From contig JAFRRS010000004.1 of the NCBI GenBank assembly GCA_017427985.1, positions 62,001-126,000 of the forward strand: a stretch of 64,000 bases of DNA. Reading direction: 5' to 3'. Source of the DNA: Bacteroidales bacterium (GTDB lineage: Bacteria; Bacteroidota; Bacteroidia; Bacteroidales; F082). Positions 24,770-33,203 of this stretch are shown one piece after another; position 1 is the stretch's first letter; the number at the start of each line of letters is the position of its first letter. The position numbers and the translations under genes are program-made. Below the pieces are notes generated by a model. The model saw only the letters and a program-made list of their open reading frames with translations. It was not told the DNA's origin and searched no databases.

Positions 24770-26530
24770 ATGGTTGACAAAAGAAAAAATATCAAGAGAA
24801 ACGAAATCCTGTCTTTGGTTATCACATTGACAATCATTGTGTTGATAAATATCATCGGTGCTTTCGTCTACACTCGTTTCGACCTCACTTCCGAGAAACG
24901 ATACACACTTTCCGACACCTCGAAAGGCATTTTGAAAGACCTCGACGACTACGTTTATTTCCGTGTTTATCTCGAAGGGGATTTTCCTGCACCTTTCAAA
25001 AAGCTTCGCAAAGAGACGAAAGAGATGCTTGACGAGTTCCGCGCCTACAGTAAATTCATTGATTATGAATTTATTAACCCTTCGGAAAGCAACGACCCCG
25101 CCGAACGTCAGGAGACTTACAAGATTCTTTGGCAGAGCGGTCTCGACTACTATACCGAGACGGTTCAGACCAACACGGGAATGCAGCAAATCATGATTTG
25201 GCCAGGCATCCTCATGAGCTATCGCGAAAACGAAATGCCTATCGACCTCATCTCAGGACAGTCGGGACAAAACCAGGAAACTGTGCTCAACAACTCGGCG
25301 CAAGACCTTGAATATAAACTCATTAGCGCGATAAAAGAAATCACGACGAGCAACAAACAAAGCATCGCCTTCATCGACGGACATGGCGAACTCGAAGACA
25401 TCCAGGTTTATGACATCGCCAACACGCTCTCGAAAAAATACAACATCAAACGCGCCACGCTCAACGAGCAGCTTAACTCGTTGATGACGAGGGATTTAGA
25501 CAAAGACAGCTCCATTGTGATAAAACCCGCCTACGACGGCATCATCATCGCAAAACCGACGCTGCCGTTCTCTGAAAAGGAGAAATTTATCCTCGACCAG
25601 TACATCATGTACGGCGGCAAGGTGATGTGGCTCCTCGACCCCGTCAGCGCCGACATGGACAGCCTTAAAAGCTCTGAGTCGACGATGGGTCTCACGCTGA
25701 ACCTCAACCTCGACGACCAGCTCTTCAGATACGGCATGAGGCTCAACAAAAACCTGCTTCTCGCCTATCCTTGCGCGCAAATCGGGCTCGTCACCGGACA
25801 AGGTTCCAGTATGCAGAGCATGCTTCTGCCGTGGTATTATTTCCCGCTTCTCGGCGCCGCCTCCGAACATCCTATAGTGAGAAACCTCGAGGCAGTGAAG
25901 GCCGATTTCGTAAGCTCTTTGGAACCCACTACTTCCGCGCCTGACATTCAAAAGATACCTCTTCTCAAAACATCTGACTACACCAAGGTTTCAACAGCTC
26001 CGGTTTATATCTCGCTGGAAATACTTAACGAGCGTCCAAACGCGAAGATGTTCCCGCAGAAGGGTCTCACCACGGCTTATCTCCTCAACGGCGTGTTCCA
26101 GTCGCTCTACGCCAACAGGATGCCCGAGTCTATCACCGACTCGCCTGAGATAGGCTTCAAGACGGAAAGCGTCCCTACCTCCATGATCATCGTGGCTGAC
26201 GGCGACATCATCCGCAACCAGCTCGCACAACTCGACTACGCCAAGAAAAACAACAAACGTGTAGGCGCGCCTCTGCCGCTGGGCTACGACCAGTACACCA
26301 ACAACACCTACGGCAACAAACAGTTTATCGACAACGCCATCAGCTATCTCATGGAAGGCGAAGGTCTCATCAGCGTCCGCTCTCGCGAGCTCAAAATCCG
26401 CCTCCTCGACATCAACAAAGTCAACGGCAACCCGATAATGTGGCAACTCATCAACGTGGTGCTGCCAAGTGCATTAATGATAATTTTAGGAATAGTTTTA
26501 GCATTTTTAAGAAAGAAAAAATACAATTGA
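24770..26530 (+). CDS. gldG: GldG, ABC-type transport system substrate-binding-like subunit
   Basis: 586 residues from ATG 24770; an in-frame ATG at 24755 would overlap gldF by 7 bp. AGGAGG at 24760-24765, four bases before ATG 24770, is a real Shine-Dalgarno site, unusual in this phylum, and decides the start. There is an N-terminal membrane span, an ABC-type uncharacterised transporter domain (SIAFIDGHGE, GKVMWLLDPV), GYDQYTNNTYGNKQFIDNAISYL, and a C-terminal anchor (LPSALMIILGIVLAF). It acts with GldF in the inner membrane. Confidence 0.93.
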   Translation: MVDKRKNIKRNEILSLVITLTIIVLINIIGAFVYTRFDLTSEKRYTLSDTSKGILKDLDDYVYFRVYLEGDFPAPFKKLRKETKEMLDEFRAYSKFIDYEFINPSESNDPAERQETYKILWQSGLDYYTETVQTNTGMQQIMIWPGILMSYRENEMPIDLISGQSGQNQETVLNNSAQDLEYKLISAIKEITTSNKQSIAFIDGHGELEDIQVYDIANTLSKKYNIKRATLNEQLNSLMTRDLDKDSSIVIKPAYDGIIIAKPTLPFSEKEKFILDQYIMYGGKVMWLLDPVSADMDSLKSSESTMGLTLNLNLDDQLFRYGMRLNKNLLLAYPCAQIGLVTGQGSSMQSMLLPWYYFPLLGAASEHPIVRNLEAVKADFVSSLEPTTSAPDIQKIPLLKTSDYTKVSTAPVYISLEILNERPNAKMFPQKGLTTAYLLNGVFQSLYANRMPESITDSPEIGFKTESVPTSMIIVADGDIIRNQLAQLDYAKKNNKRVGAPLPLGYDQYTNNTYGNKQFIDNAISYLMEGEGLISVRSRELKIRLLDINKVNGNPIMWQLINVVLPSALMIILGIVLAFLRKKKYN

Positions 26531-26538
26531 TAATGTGG

Positions 26539-26558
26539 AGACGGATGCAAATCCGTCT
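26539..26558. repeat. AGACGGAT hairpin, copy 1
   Basis: An 8-bp perfect stem AGACGGAT / ATCCGTCT with loop GCAA. It lies in the 41-bp gap between gldG and the DUF4340 gene. It is the exact reverse complement of the copy at 63023-63042. Confidence 0.7.
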
Positions 26559-26571
26559 AAAAGAATAAAAA

Positions 26572-27702
26572 ATGAAAAGAAAAAACCTTGTTTTAATAGT
26601 AATCGTCGCGATTCTCGTAGTGATCGCAGGCATCCTCATCGGTAACAACCGCTATCTCAGCACCTTACGTGGCGAAGCCGCCGACTTCACAGTCTACGAC
26701 ACCGCCTCGGTGACAAAGCTCTTCTTCGCCGACAAAAGCGGAAACAAAGTGCTGCTGCAAAGAACGCCGGAAGGCTGGAGCGTTAACAACGAATTCAAAG
26801 CCAACCAAAGCCTTGTTAACGACATGCTCTACACCCTCAACCGCATGAGAATCAAGATGCCTGTCTCCATCAAGAAAAGCGACAACATCGTCACCCAGAT
26901 GTCGAGTACCAACACCAAAGTGGAGGTGTTTCAGATGCTTCCGCGCATCAATCTTTTCAATAAGATAAAGCTGTTCTATCATGAGAAACGCAGCAAGGTG
27001 TTTTATATCGGCGGCGTCACTCAGGACAACAACGGAACTTATATCCTCAAAGAAGGTGGCGACAAGGTGTATGTCGTTCATCTTCACGGATTCAGGGGCT
27101 TCATCAGCTCACGTTTCACCGCCAACCCCACCGACTGGCGCGAACATATCATCTTCAACGAAAACATGGGCGACATCGCTTCTTTGAAGCTCGAACTCAA
27201 CGATGACCCTGACAACGGATTCATTATCAATGAAAATGGCCGCTATCAATTCTCCATGAACCGTCTTAACGGACAGCCGGTAGAGTTCGACACTTTGAGA
27301 GTCCTCAACCTCATGTCGTCATTCAAAGACGTGCGTTTTGAGTCGTTCCTTTATGATGTGGACGCCTCACGCCGTGACTCCATCATCAACTCGCCTTTCC
27401 AGGAAAGACTGACTCTCACGACAAAAGACGGCAAGAGCAAGAGCGTCACGACATACCGCATGCGCATCAACGCCGACCTTTTTGAATATAGCGAAGAGGA
27501 TCTCAACAACCCTGATTTCGACAAGATGATCAACAGCCCTGACCATCAGTATGCGTTGCTCAGTGAAAATAATGAATTTGTGCTTATCCAAAAATTCGTG
27601 TTCGGCAAACTTCTAAAGCCCGCCGACTACTACAGCAAAGACTACCACGAGGAAATACCTCAGGTTTACTTCAAGGAACTCGAAACAGTGGAAAGCCGTT
27701 AA
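26572..27702 (+). CDS. DUF4340-type protein downstream of gldG
   Basis: 376 residues with one N-terminal membrane span (LVLIVIVAILVVIAGILIG) and a periplasmic body. The pattern FTVYDTASVTKLFF..SGNKVLLQRTPEGWSVN matches the DUF4340 repeats that often accompany GldG-like transporters. It likely works with GldF/GldG, but its role is unknown. Its stop codon overlaps the sodB stop on the other strand. Confidence 0.75.
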   Translation: MKRKNLVLIVIVAILVVIAGILIGNNRYLSTLRGEAADFTVYDTASVTKLFFADKSGNKVLLQRTPEGWSVNNEFKANQSLVNDMLYTLNRMRIKMPVSIKKSDNIVTQMSSTNTKVEVFQMLPRINLFNKIKLFYHEKRSKVFYIGGVTQDNNGTYILKEGGDKVYVVHLHGFRGFISSRFTANPTDWREHIIFNENMGDIASLKLELNDDPDNGFIINENGRYQFSMNRLNGQPVEFDTLRVLNLMSSFKDVRFESFLYDVDASRRDSIINSPFQERLTLTTKDGKSKSVTTYRMRINADLFEYSEEDLNNPDFDKMINSPDHQYALLSENNEFVLIQKFVFGKLLKPADYYSKDYHEEIPQVYFKELETVESR

Positions 27703-28274
27703 AAGTTGCTTTCCACAAATTCCCAGTTGATTACCGCCCAGAATTCGTTCAAATAATTGGCGCGGACATTCTGGTAATCAAGATAATATGCGTGTTCCCA
27801 CACGTCGCACACGAGTAACGGCTTCAGGTCGTCTGTCAAAGGAGTCTGTGCGTTGCTTGTCTGCACTATCGAAAGCTTACCGTCCTTGTCGGCGACGAGC
27901 CAGGTCCAGCCAGAGCCGAACAACGTGGCGCATTTTTCAATGAATTTCGTCTTGAACTCATCGAAGCTGCCGAAGTCACGGATGATGGCTTCCATCAGCT
28001 TGCCCTTCGGCTTGTCCTTGGCAGGATTCGGCGTCATGCAGTTCCAGTAGAACGTGTGGTTCCACACCTGCGCGGCGTTGTTGAAGATGCCGCCGTTTGA
28101 GTTTTTGATAATCTCTTCAAGGCTCTTGCCTTCGAATGGCGTGCCTGCTATGAGTTTGTTCAGGTTATTCACATAAGCTGCATGATGCTTGCCATAGTGA
28201 AACTCCAATGTCCTCTGCGAGATATGCGGCTCCAGCGCATTCATCTCATACGGTAATTTCGGTAATTCAATCAT
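27699..28274 (-). CDS. sodB: Superoxide dismutase (Fe type)
   Basis: 191 residues from ATG 28274 (MIELPKLPYEM). Metal ligands are H26, H73 (WNHTFYW), D157 and H161 (DVWEHAYYLDYQ). Gln69 in NNAAQVWNH is the residue typical of Fe rather than Mn enzymes, although Bacteroides relatives are often cambialistic. It dismutates superoxide in the cytoplasm. It begins 6 bp after the fprA stop, so it is coupled to the oxygen-reducing flavoprotein. Confidence 0.96.
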   Translation of the reverse strand: MIELPKLPYEMNALEPHISQRTLEFHYGKHHAAYVNNLNKLIAGTPFEGKSLEEIIKNSNGGIFNNAAQVWNHTFYWNCMTPNPAKDKPKGKLMEAIIRDFGSFDEFKTKFIEKCATLFGSGWTWLVADKDGKLSIVQTSNAQTPLTDDLKPLLVCDVWEHAYYLDYQNVRANYLNEFWAVINWEFVESNF

Positions 28275-28280
28275 AATCAT

Positions 28281-29465
28281 TTATTTTAAGTTTTTTCCTA
28301 TTTCTAAGCCGAGATTATATAATTTCTCTATATCTTCCTCTCTAATCGGCGCTCCCTTCACCTCGACAGGCTCGCCTATGATGTTCCATTTGTTGTTTTC
28401 GGCGTTCTCTTTCAATGTCTTGAGACCGCCACCGCTCCACGACGCGCCTCCGAAGAGACCGAACACCTTGTTTTGAGGCTTGTATTCGCCAATCTCATGC
28501 AGCAGTCCGACCATGTTCGGGAAGATACTTCCGTAATGTGAGCAGGCACCTAAAATCACGCCTTTGTATTGCCAGATGTCGCTGAAAATGAACGATGTCT
28601 CTGTCTTTGACACGTCGTACACCTTTATCTCTTTCACGCCAGCTTCTGCCACGCCTCGCGCCACTATGTCAGCCATCCTGCCTGTGTTGCCGTACATCGA
28701 GCCGTAAACTATGACAACGCCTTCCTTGGCTTGATGCTGGCTCCATGCCACATAACGGTCGAGGACCCACTGCAGGTTGCTTCTCCAAATCAATCCGTGC
28801 GACGGGGCAATCATCTTGATGTCGAGAGGTCCGATTTTTTGGATGGTCTTCATCGCCATCATCGCCACCTTTCCGATGATATTAGAATAGTAACGGCGCA
28901 TGTCAGCCTCATAGAAATCGAGGTTCACCTCATCGTCAAAGATGCCGCCGTTCAATGCGCCAAAGCCTCCGAAAGCGTCGTTCGAGAAGATGATTTTCGA
29001 AGTCTGTTCGTATGTCGCCATCGACTCCGGCCAGTGGCACATCGGCGCCATGAAGAACTGCAGCGTGTGCGCGCCAAGGCTCAACGTCTCGCCTTCTGCC
29101 ACGATTTTCTTGTTCGCAATTGGTCCGTAGAAGTTCTCCAACGGCGCAAACGTCTTGGCGTTTCCGACAACCGTCACCTCAGGCCATTCTCTCAACACTG
29201 CGCCCACCGAGCCGCTATGGTCAGGCTCGTCATGATTCACAATGAGATAATCGACTTTGCGGTCTCCAAGGATTCGCTTGATCTGGAACAAATACTGAGC
29301 CATAAACTCAGGCTCAACAGGGTCAATCAACGCAACTTTTTCATCTACAATAAGATACGAGTTGTATGACACGCCATTCGGCAATTCCATGTGGTTTTCA
29401 AACATCTCCGTCTTACGGTCGTTCACACCCACATAATAAATATTCTCTGCTAACTGTATTTTCAT
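28281..29465 (-). CDS. fprA: A-type flavoprotein (flavodiiron) FprA
   Basis: 394 residues. The metallo-beta-lactamase-like domain has the diiron ligands HDEPDH (78-83), H144 in CHWPE and D163. APSHGL carries the last His. The flavodoxin domain begins near residue 252 (VIVYGSMYGNTGRMAD) with FMN loops GACSHYGSIFPNM and FGGASWSGGG. It reduces O2 to water, or NO, using electrons from rubredoxin. A flavin reductase-rubredoxin and a rubredoxin are encoded just upstream and sodB just downstream. Confidence 0.96.
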   Translation of the reverse strand: MKIQLAENIYYVGVNDRKTEMFENHMELPNGVSYNSYLIVDEKVALIDPVEPEFMAQYLFQIKRILGDRKVDYLIVNHDEPDHSGSVGAVLREWPEVTVVGNAKTFAPLENFYGPIANKKIVAEGETLSLGAHTLQFFMAPMCHWPESMATYEQTSKIIFSNDAFGGFGALNGGIFDDEVNLDFYEADMRRYYSNIIGKVAMMAMKTIQKIGPLDIKMIAPSHGLIWRSNLQWVLDRYVAWSQHQAKEGVVIVYGSMYGNTGRMADIVARGVAEAGVKEIKVYDVSKTETSFIFSDIWQYKGVILGACSHYGSIFPNMVGLLHEIGEYKPQNKVFGLFGGASWSGGGLKTLKENAENNKWNIIGEPVEVKGAPIREEDIEKLYNLGLEIGKNLK

Positions 29466-29487
29466 AATATTAAAATTTATTCCTATT

Positions 29488-29517
29488 TTGTCATTCCGAA
29501 CGCAGTGAGGAATCTCG
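29488..29517. repeat. TGTCATTCCGA...GAGGAATC repeat, copy in the redox operon
   Basis: TGTCATTCCGAACGCAGTGAGGAATCTCG lies between the flavin reductase-rubredoxin gene and fprA. It is a relative of the copies at 39105-39852. It is an imperfect palindrome and could affect the internal mRNA of the operon. Confidence 0.55.
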
Positions 29518-29540
29518 TTTCCCTCGCGAGAATCCTCCCT

Positions 29541-30149
29541 TCATGTCGGTTCCACATACTCAAACTCTTCCTTCCCATGCTTGCACAACGGACACACAAT
29601 ATCATCCGGCAACTGCTCGCCTTCGTACACCCATCCGCAGACACGGCACACCCAACACCCTTTCGTCACCGCTTTCTTCGGCTTGATATTCTTCTGATAA
29701 TAATCGTATGTGACCGTATCTTTGTCATTCACCAGCACTGCGTCGAGGATGTCGGCGATAAACATGGTATGTGTTCCGAGGTCTATCGACTTCACCACGC
29801 GGCAGGCGTAATAGGCGTTGATATATTTTGGCAGATACAGCACATGGTTCACGGCACGCAACTCCTGCTCGCAGTCCGCAAACTTGTTCACGTCCCTTCC
29901 CGACTTAAAACCGAAATGCTCGAACACTTTAAACGGCGTCTCCGTTGTCAACACGTTGATATTGAACACGCACGAGTCCAAAATCAGGTCGTGCGTGTAG
30001 TTTTTCTTGTTGACCACTATCGACAGACGCAACGGGTCGCTTGTCACCTGTTGCACTGTGTTGATGATGCAGCCGTTGTCGATGTTGTCGTAGTTCGTAG
30101 TCAGGACATAAAGACCATATCCAATCTTTGAAAGGGCCTTGCTATCCAT
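29541..30149 (-). CDS. Flavin reductase fused to rubredoxin (high-molecular-weight rubredoxin)
   Basis: 202 residues from ATG 30149. Residues 1 to about 150 are an FMN-binding flavin reductase domain (YGLYVLTTNY, CIINTVQQVTSDP, VFNINVL). The C-terminal about 45 residues form a rubredoxin with CRVCGWVYEG and CPLCKHGKEEFE, giving four Cys for one iron. In acetogens such proteins (Hrb) pass electrons from NAD(P)H to FprA; the neighbouring fprA supports the same role here. Confidence 0.93.
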   Translation of the reverse strand: MDSKALSKIGYGLYVLTTNYDNIDNGCIINTVQQVTSDPLRLSIVVNKKNYTHDLILDSCVFNINVLTTETPFKVFEHFGFKSGRDVNKFADCEQELRAVNHVLYLPKYINAYYACRVVKSIDLGTHTMFIADILDAVLVNDKDTVTYDYYQKNIKPKKAVTKGCWVCRVCGWVYEGEQLPDDIVCPLCKHGKEEFEYVEPT

Positions 30150-30157
30150 CAATTTCC

Positions 30158-30229
30158 AACTGATTAACTGACTAACTGATTAATTGACTAACTGATTAAT
30201 TGACTAACTGATTAACTGACTAACTGAAC
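30158..30229. repeat. Nine tandem 8-bp repeats (AACTGATT type)
   Basis: Nine head-to-tail octamers, AACTGATT, AACTGACT and variants, fill the gap between the rubredoxin gene and the flavin reductase-rubredoxin gene. A related, partly inverted array occurs at 58406-58506. Confidence 0.8.
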
Positions 30230-30231
30230 AA

Positions 30232-30390
30232 CTATTTCATTTCAAAGTGTTCTTTACCGACACCACAGAGCGGGCATGACCAGCTGTCTGGTAATTTGTC
30301 AAATGGAGTTCCTGGAGCGATGCCGTTGTCCGGATCGCCGACTGCCGGGTCATACTCATAACCGCAGACGTCACATACGTATTTTGCCAT
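30232..30390 (-). CDS. Rubredoxin
   Basis: 52 residues, the usual rubredoxin size: [20 protein letters not shown] followed by [19 protein letters not shown] and [13 protein letters not shown]. Both CxxC pairs for the Fe(Cys)4 site are present (CDVC and CPLC). It is a soluble one-electron carrier, here most likely serving FprA. It lies 18 bp after the DHOD-like gene and shares its transcript. Confidence 0.96.
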   Translation of the reverse strand: MAKYVCDVCGYEYDPAVGDPDNGIAPGTPFDKLPDSWSCPLCGVGKEHFEMK

Positions 30391-30408
30391 GTTTATAAGT
30401 TTTAGTTA

Positions 30409-31389
30409 TTAATTTAAATCGTTGTTTCTTCTCAAATATTGCAATCTCTCAAAGACTTTCACGTCAGCTGATGCACTGCATTTTCCTTTAAACTCACTGA
30501 TGCTCTTGAAGTTGTGCTTTTCCATCCATTTCTCGAGACCTTCTACCATATCCGCTACGTATTTCACGCCCTTGCGATACAACACGCTACACACCTGCAC
30601 CGACTCCGCGCCTGCAAGTATCTGACGCACAACGTCTTCTGGTGAATGAACGCCTGTCGATGCCGAAAGGTCGCATGGTATCTCCTGCGCCGTGAGCAAC
30701 GAAATCCATCTCAAAGTGTTGCTGTTCTCTTCCTCCACCGAAAGCGCCGAACCCGGAACCACTTTCATGTTCTCGATGTCGATTGTCGGGTTGTAGAAAC
30801 GGTTGAAGAGCACCAAGCCTGCCGCACCCGCCATCGAGAGACGGAACGCGAGGTTGCCGATGTTCGTGAAATGGTCGCCGAGCTTCACCGAGACAGGAAT
30901 CGTCACGGTCTTTTTCACCTCGTTGAAGATGTTAACCACTTCATCCTCAATGTTTTTAGATGCCACATCCTTGTCGAAAGGCGACACCGCGATGTTCAGC
31001 TCGAGAGCGTCGGCACCAGCGTCCTGAAGCTCCTTAGCAAAACTCGTCCACTCGCCCTTGTCAGCGCAGTTGATGCTCGCAATAATCGGGATGTCAACGG
31101 TTTTCTTAGCCTCACGTATGAGTTTCTCATAAATGGCAATCTCATTTCCGCGAAGGAAAGTCTTCATATACATATCCGCATCAGGATTGGAGTTATAAAT
31201 GTCAGTATAGCCCTCCTCTTTCTTAATATCCGAGAGAATCTGCTCCTCAAAAAGCGATTTCAGCACCACCGCTCCGGCTCCTGCCTTTGCGCAATTCACA
31301 ATACCGTCAACAGTTCCAGTAAATGTCGAACTTCCGACAACAATAGGATTTTTAAGCTTTAATCCAAGATATGATGTAGTTAAATCCAT
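30409..31389 (-). CDS. Dihydroorotate dehydrogenase-like flavoprotein
   Basis: 326 residues with a TIM-barrel start MDLTTSYLGLKLKNPIVVGSS and FMN-site strands IPVSVKLGDHFTNI and DLSASTGVHSPEDVVRQILAGA. The class 1 active-site motif NxSCPN is replaced by NIAVSPFD, so the catalytic Cys is absent. True pyrimidine-pathway activity is therefore doubtful. It is the first gene of the rubredoxin, flavin reductase, fprA, sodB group and may feed electrons to them. Its promoter box is at 31410-31417. Confidence 0.85.
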   Translation of the reverse strand: MDLTTSYLGLKLKNPIVVGSSTFTGTVDGIVNCAKAGAGAVVLKSLFEEQILSDIKKEEGYTDIYNSNPDADMYMKTFLRGNEIAIYEKLIREAKKTVDIPIIASINCADKGEWTSFAKELQDAGADALELNIAVSPFDKDVASKNIEDEVVNIFNEVKKTVTIPVSVKLGDHFTNIGNLAFRLSMAGAAGLVLFNRFYNPTIDIENMKVVPGSALSVEEENSNTLRWISLLTAQEIPCDLSASTGVHSPEDVVRQILAGAESVQVCSVLYRKGVKYVADMVEGLEKWMEKHNFKSISEFKGKCSASADVKVFERLQYLRRNNDLN

Positions 31390-31409
31390 TTTTAAAAATT
31401 TTGCGTCTA

Positions 31410-31417
31410 CAAAAATA
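31410..31417 (-). promoter_or_regulatory. -7 promoter box for the redox operon
   Basis: TATTTTTG on the minus strand, about 20 nt before ATG 31389. It is the only clear promoter box seen ahead of the five-gene redox group. Confidence 0.5.
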
Positions 31418-31454
31418 TTAAATAATTTGAAAAATCAAGCCTTTTCTGAAAAAT

Positions 31455-33095
31455 TTATTTGCAAATCACAACCTTCATGGTCTGGCTTCCCAGTTCTGAA
31501 TTAACTCTAATAGTATAAACTCCAGAACCCAAAGCATTCAAAGTTGTCTCCAACTCATTGATATTATTGGTATTAAATAAAACATTGCCAGTTATTCCGT
31601 ATACCGTTATTCCGTATACCGTAACTTCGTCATAAACAGCAACTTTCACCACTCCATTGCTCGGATTCGGATACACACTCACAATCTCATCACCGCTCTC
31701 AACTTCATTAACGTTGTCGTTCAGCATTGCCAAAGCCACTGTGAAATCAGGGATTCCGTAGCCGTCGTAGCTGTTAGGGCTGCTGGCGTTGTTGCCCGCT
31801 GCTCTCACAGCGTCACAAATCTCCTGCACCGAGGCGTTAGGACACGCCTGACGCAGACACGCCATCGCTCCTGCCAACACTGGGCATGAAAACGATGTTC
31901 CGTTGCCATTATAATAAAGTTGCCAATCCGGATATCCGCTCGCCACGTATGTGGCTTCTCCCATCGCCATCACATCCGGCTTGATGCGTCCGTCGTATGT
32001 CGGTCCCACCGAGCTGAAGTCGGCACGATAGCCATTTGCATCGACAGCACCCACAGTGATGATATGCTCAGCGTCTGCTGGGATTCCCAAAGTGCATGTG
32101 CCTTCACCTGCGTTACCTGCCGAGTTCATGCAAAGCATACCTCTGCTTGCCGCAATCTCAGCACCAATCGTCATCGGCGCAGTGTGTCCGTCAAAATGTG
32201 AGAACGGATGATCCCACTGCGGCATGTCAAAAGTGATGTATCCTAACGAAGTAGAGCACACGTCAACACCAAGACTATCAGCTAATTCCGCTCCCGAAAC
32301 CCAGTTGTATTCCTCCACAATGTTCTCACCGTTGCCATCTTCTGTGTGGAACAGATAATACGATGCTTTTGGTGCTGTTCCAACCATGTTGTTAGGGTCG
32401 TAAGCACCCATCGTGCTAAAACATGATGTGCCGTGCGTACTCTGCGAATACACTGATTCTGAGCCATATACGAAATCACGGACACCAAGAAAACGTCCCT
32501 CAGCTCGCATATTGTCGAAACAAGAATGAATGTCTGTACCAATAAAACCACCGTCCAAAACAGCAATCACGATGCCGGTTCCGTCATATCCCATATTATG
32601 CAAATCGTTGACCCTCAACTGACTAACCTGTGTCTCGGCACCACCGTAATAACCTCTCGAAACAACGCTGTTTTCAACAATTTTCATCTCATCGGCAAGC
32701 CAACGCTCCTTTTCTCTCTGAGCCTCTGGAAAATTCGGGCAGTTGCGCACCGTCTCCACAAACTCCAACTCATTGATAGCCGCAACCACAGCCGCGCTAT
32801 TAGTGTAAACTGACACGCCGTTGAGCCATTTTGAAGGGTTCAAAAGCTGCGCTCCGCAATCCGCAACAGCCTGCAAATACTGTGGATTAACAGGAATGTC
32901 GTATTCGTCAATCGCAATGTTGAGTCTTGCACGACGCTCTAACGCCCTCGCACTTAAAAACTCCTCTGGATTGTCAATGGAATAAGGTGAATTCGCCTTG
33001 TCAGTAAACTTCACCCAATAAATGTTTGTGGCAATCTGCGCCTGCGTTAAAACAGCGCAAATCAATAAGATAAGGAATAATGATAACTTCTTCAT
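31455..33095 (-). CDS. Secreted subtilisin-like (S8) protease with T9SS sorting domain
   Basis: 546 residues with a signal peptide ending at LTQAQ. A prodomain-like region with RALERRARLNI precedes the peptidase. The catalytic triad is D181 (VLDGGF), H221 (STHGTSC) and S401 (GNGTSFSCPV), with the oxyanion Asn at N328 (SAGNAG). The last about 75 residues (VSVYPNPSNGVVKV ... GVYTIRVNSELGSQTMKVVICK) form a type A T9SS sorting domain, so the enzyme is exported and attached to, or released from, the surface. A 15-bp tandem duplication inside the sorting domain (GTTATTCCGTATACC twice, near 31593-31622) repeats YGITV. Confidence 0.95.
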   Translation of the reverse strand: MKKLSLFLILLICAVLTQAQIATNIYWVKFTDKANSPYSIDNPEEFLSARALERRARLNIAIDEYDIPVNPQYLQAVADCGAQLLNPSKWLNGVSVYTNSAAVVAAINELEFVETVRNCPNFPEAQREKERWLADEMKIVENSVVSRGYYGGAETQVSQLRVNDLHNMGYDGTGIVIAVLDGGFIGTDIHSCFDNMRAEGRFLGVRDFVYGSESVYSQSTHGTSCFSTMGAYDPNNMVGTAPKASYYLFHTEDGNGENIVEEYNWVSGAELADSLGVDVCSTSLGYITFDMPQWDHPFSHFDGHTAPMTIGAEIAASRGMLCMNSAGNAGEGTCTLGIPADAEHIITVGAVDANGYRADFSSVGPTYDGRIKPDVMAMGEATYVASGYPDWQLYYNGNGTSFSCPVLAGAMACLRQACPNASVQEICDAVRAAGNNASSPNSYDGYGIPDFTVALAMLNDNVNEVESGDEIVSVYPNPSNGVVKVAVYDEVTVYGITVYGITGNVLFNTNNINELETTLNALGSGVYTIRVNSELGSQTMKVVICK

Positions 33096-33111
33096 ATGTT
33101 TAAATTTTTTG

Positions 33112-33119
33112 CAAAGATA
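33112..33119 (-). promoter_or_regulatory. -7 promoter box for the S8 protease gene
   Basis: TATCTTTG on the minus strand, 17 nt before ATG 33095, divergent from rluB. Confidence 0.5.
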
Positions 33120-33162
33120 AAAAAAACTTCTAACTTCTCACTCCTAACTCCTAACTTTTTTG

Positions 33163-33170
33163 TACTTTTG
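33163..33170 (+). promoter_or_regulatory. -7 promoter box for the rluB operon
   Basis: TACTTTTG on the plus strand, 34 nt before ATG 33204. It probably drives rluB, the endonuclease/phosphatase gene, atoE and dnaG. Confidence 0.55.
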
Positions 33171-33203
33171 CAGCCTAAAAATACTCTATAATTATTATAA
33201 ACA

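Noticed and set aside
27699-27702. Overlapping stop codons of the DUF4340 gene and sodB as a special regulatory site
   Set aside because: Convergent 4-bp overlaps (TTAA) are common in compact genomes and no hairpin accompanies it.
30158-30229. Octamer array as CRISPR or regulatory iterons for an origin
   Set aside because: There are no spacers, no initiator gene and no AT-rich unwinding element; it is a simple tandem repeat between operon genes.
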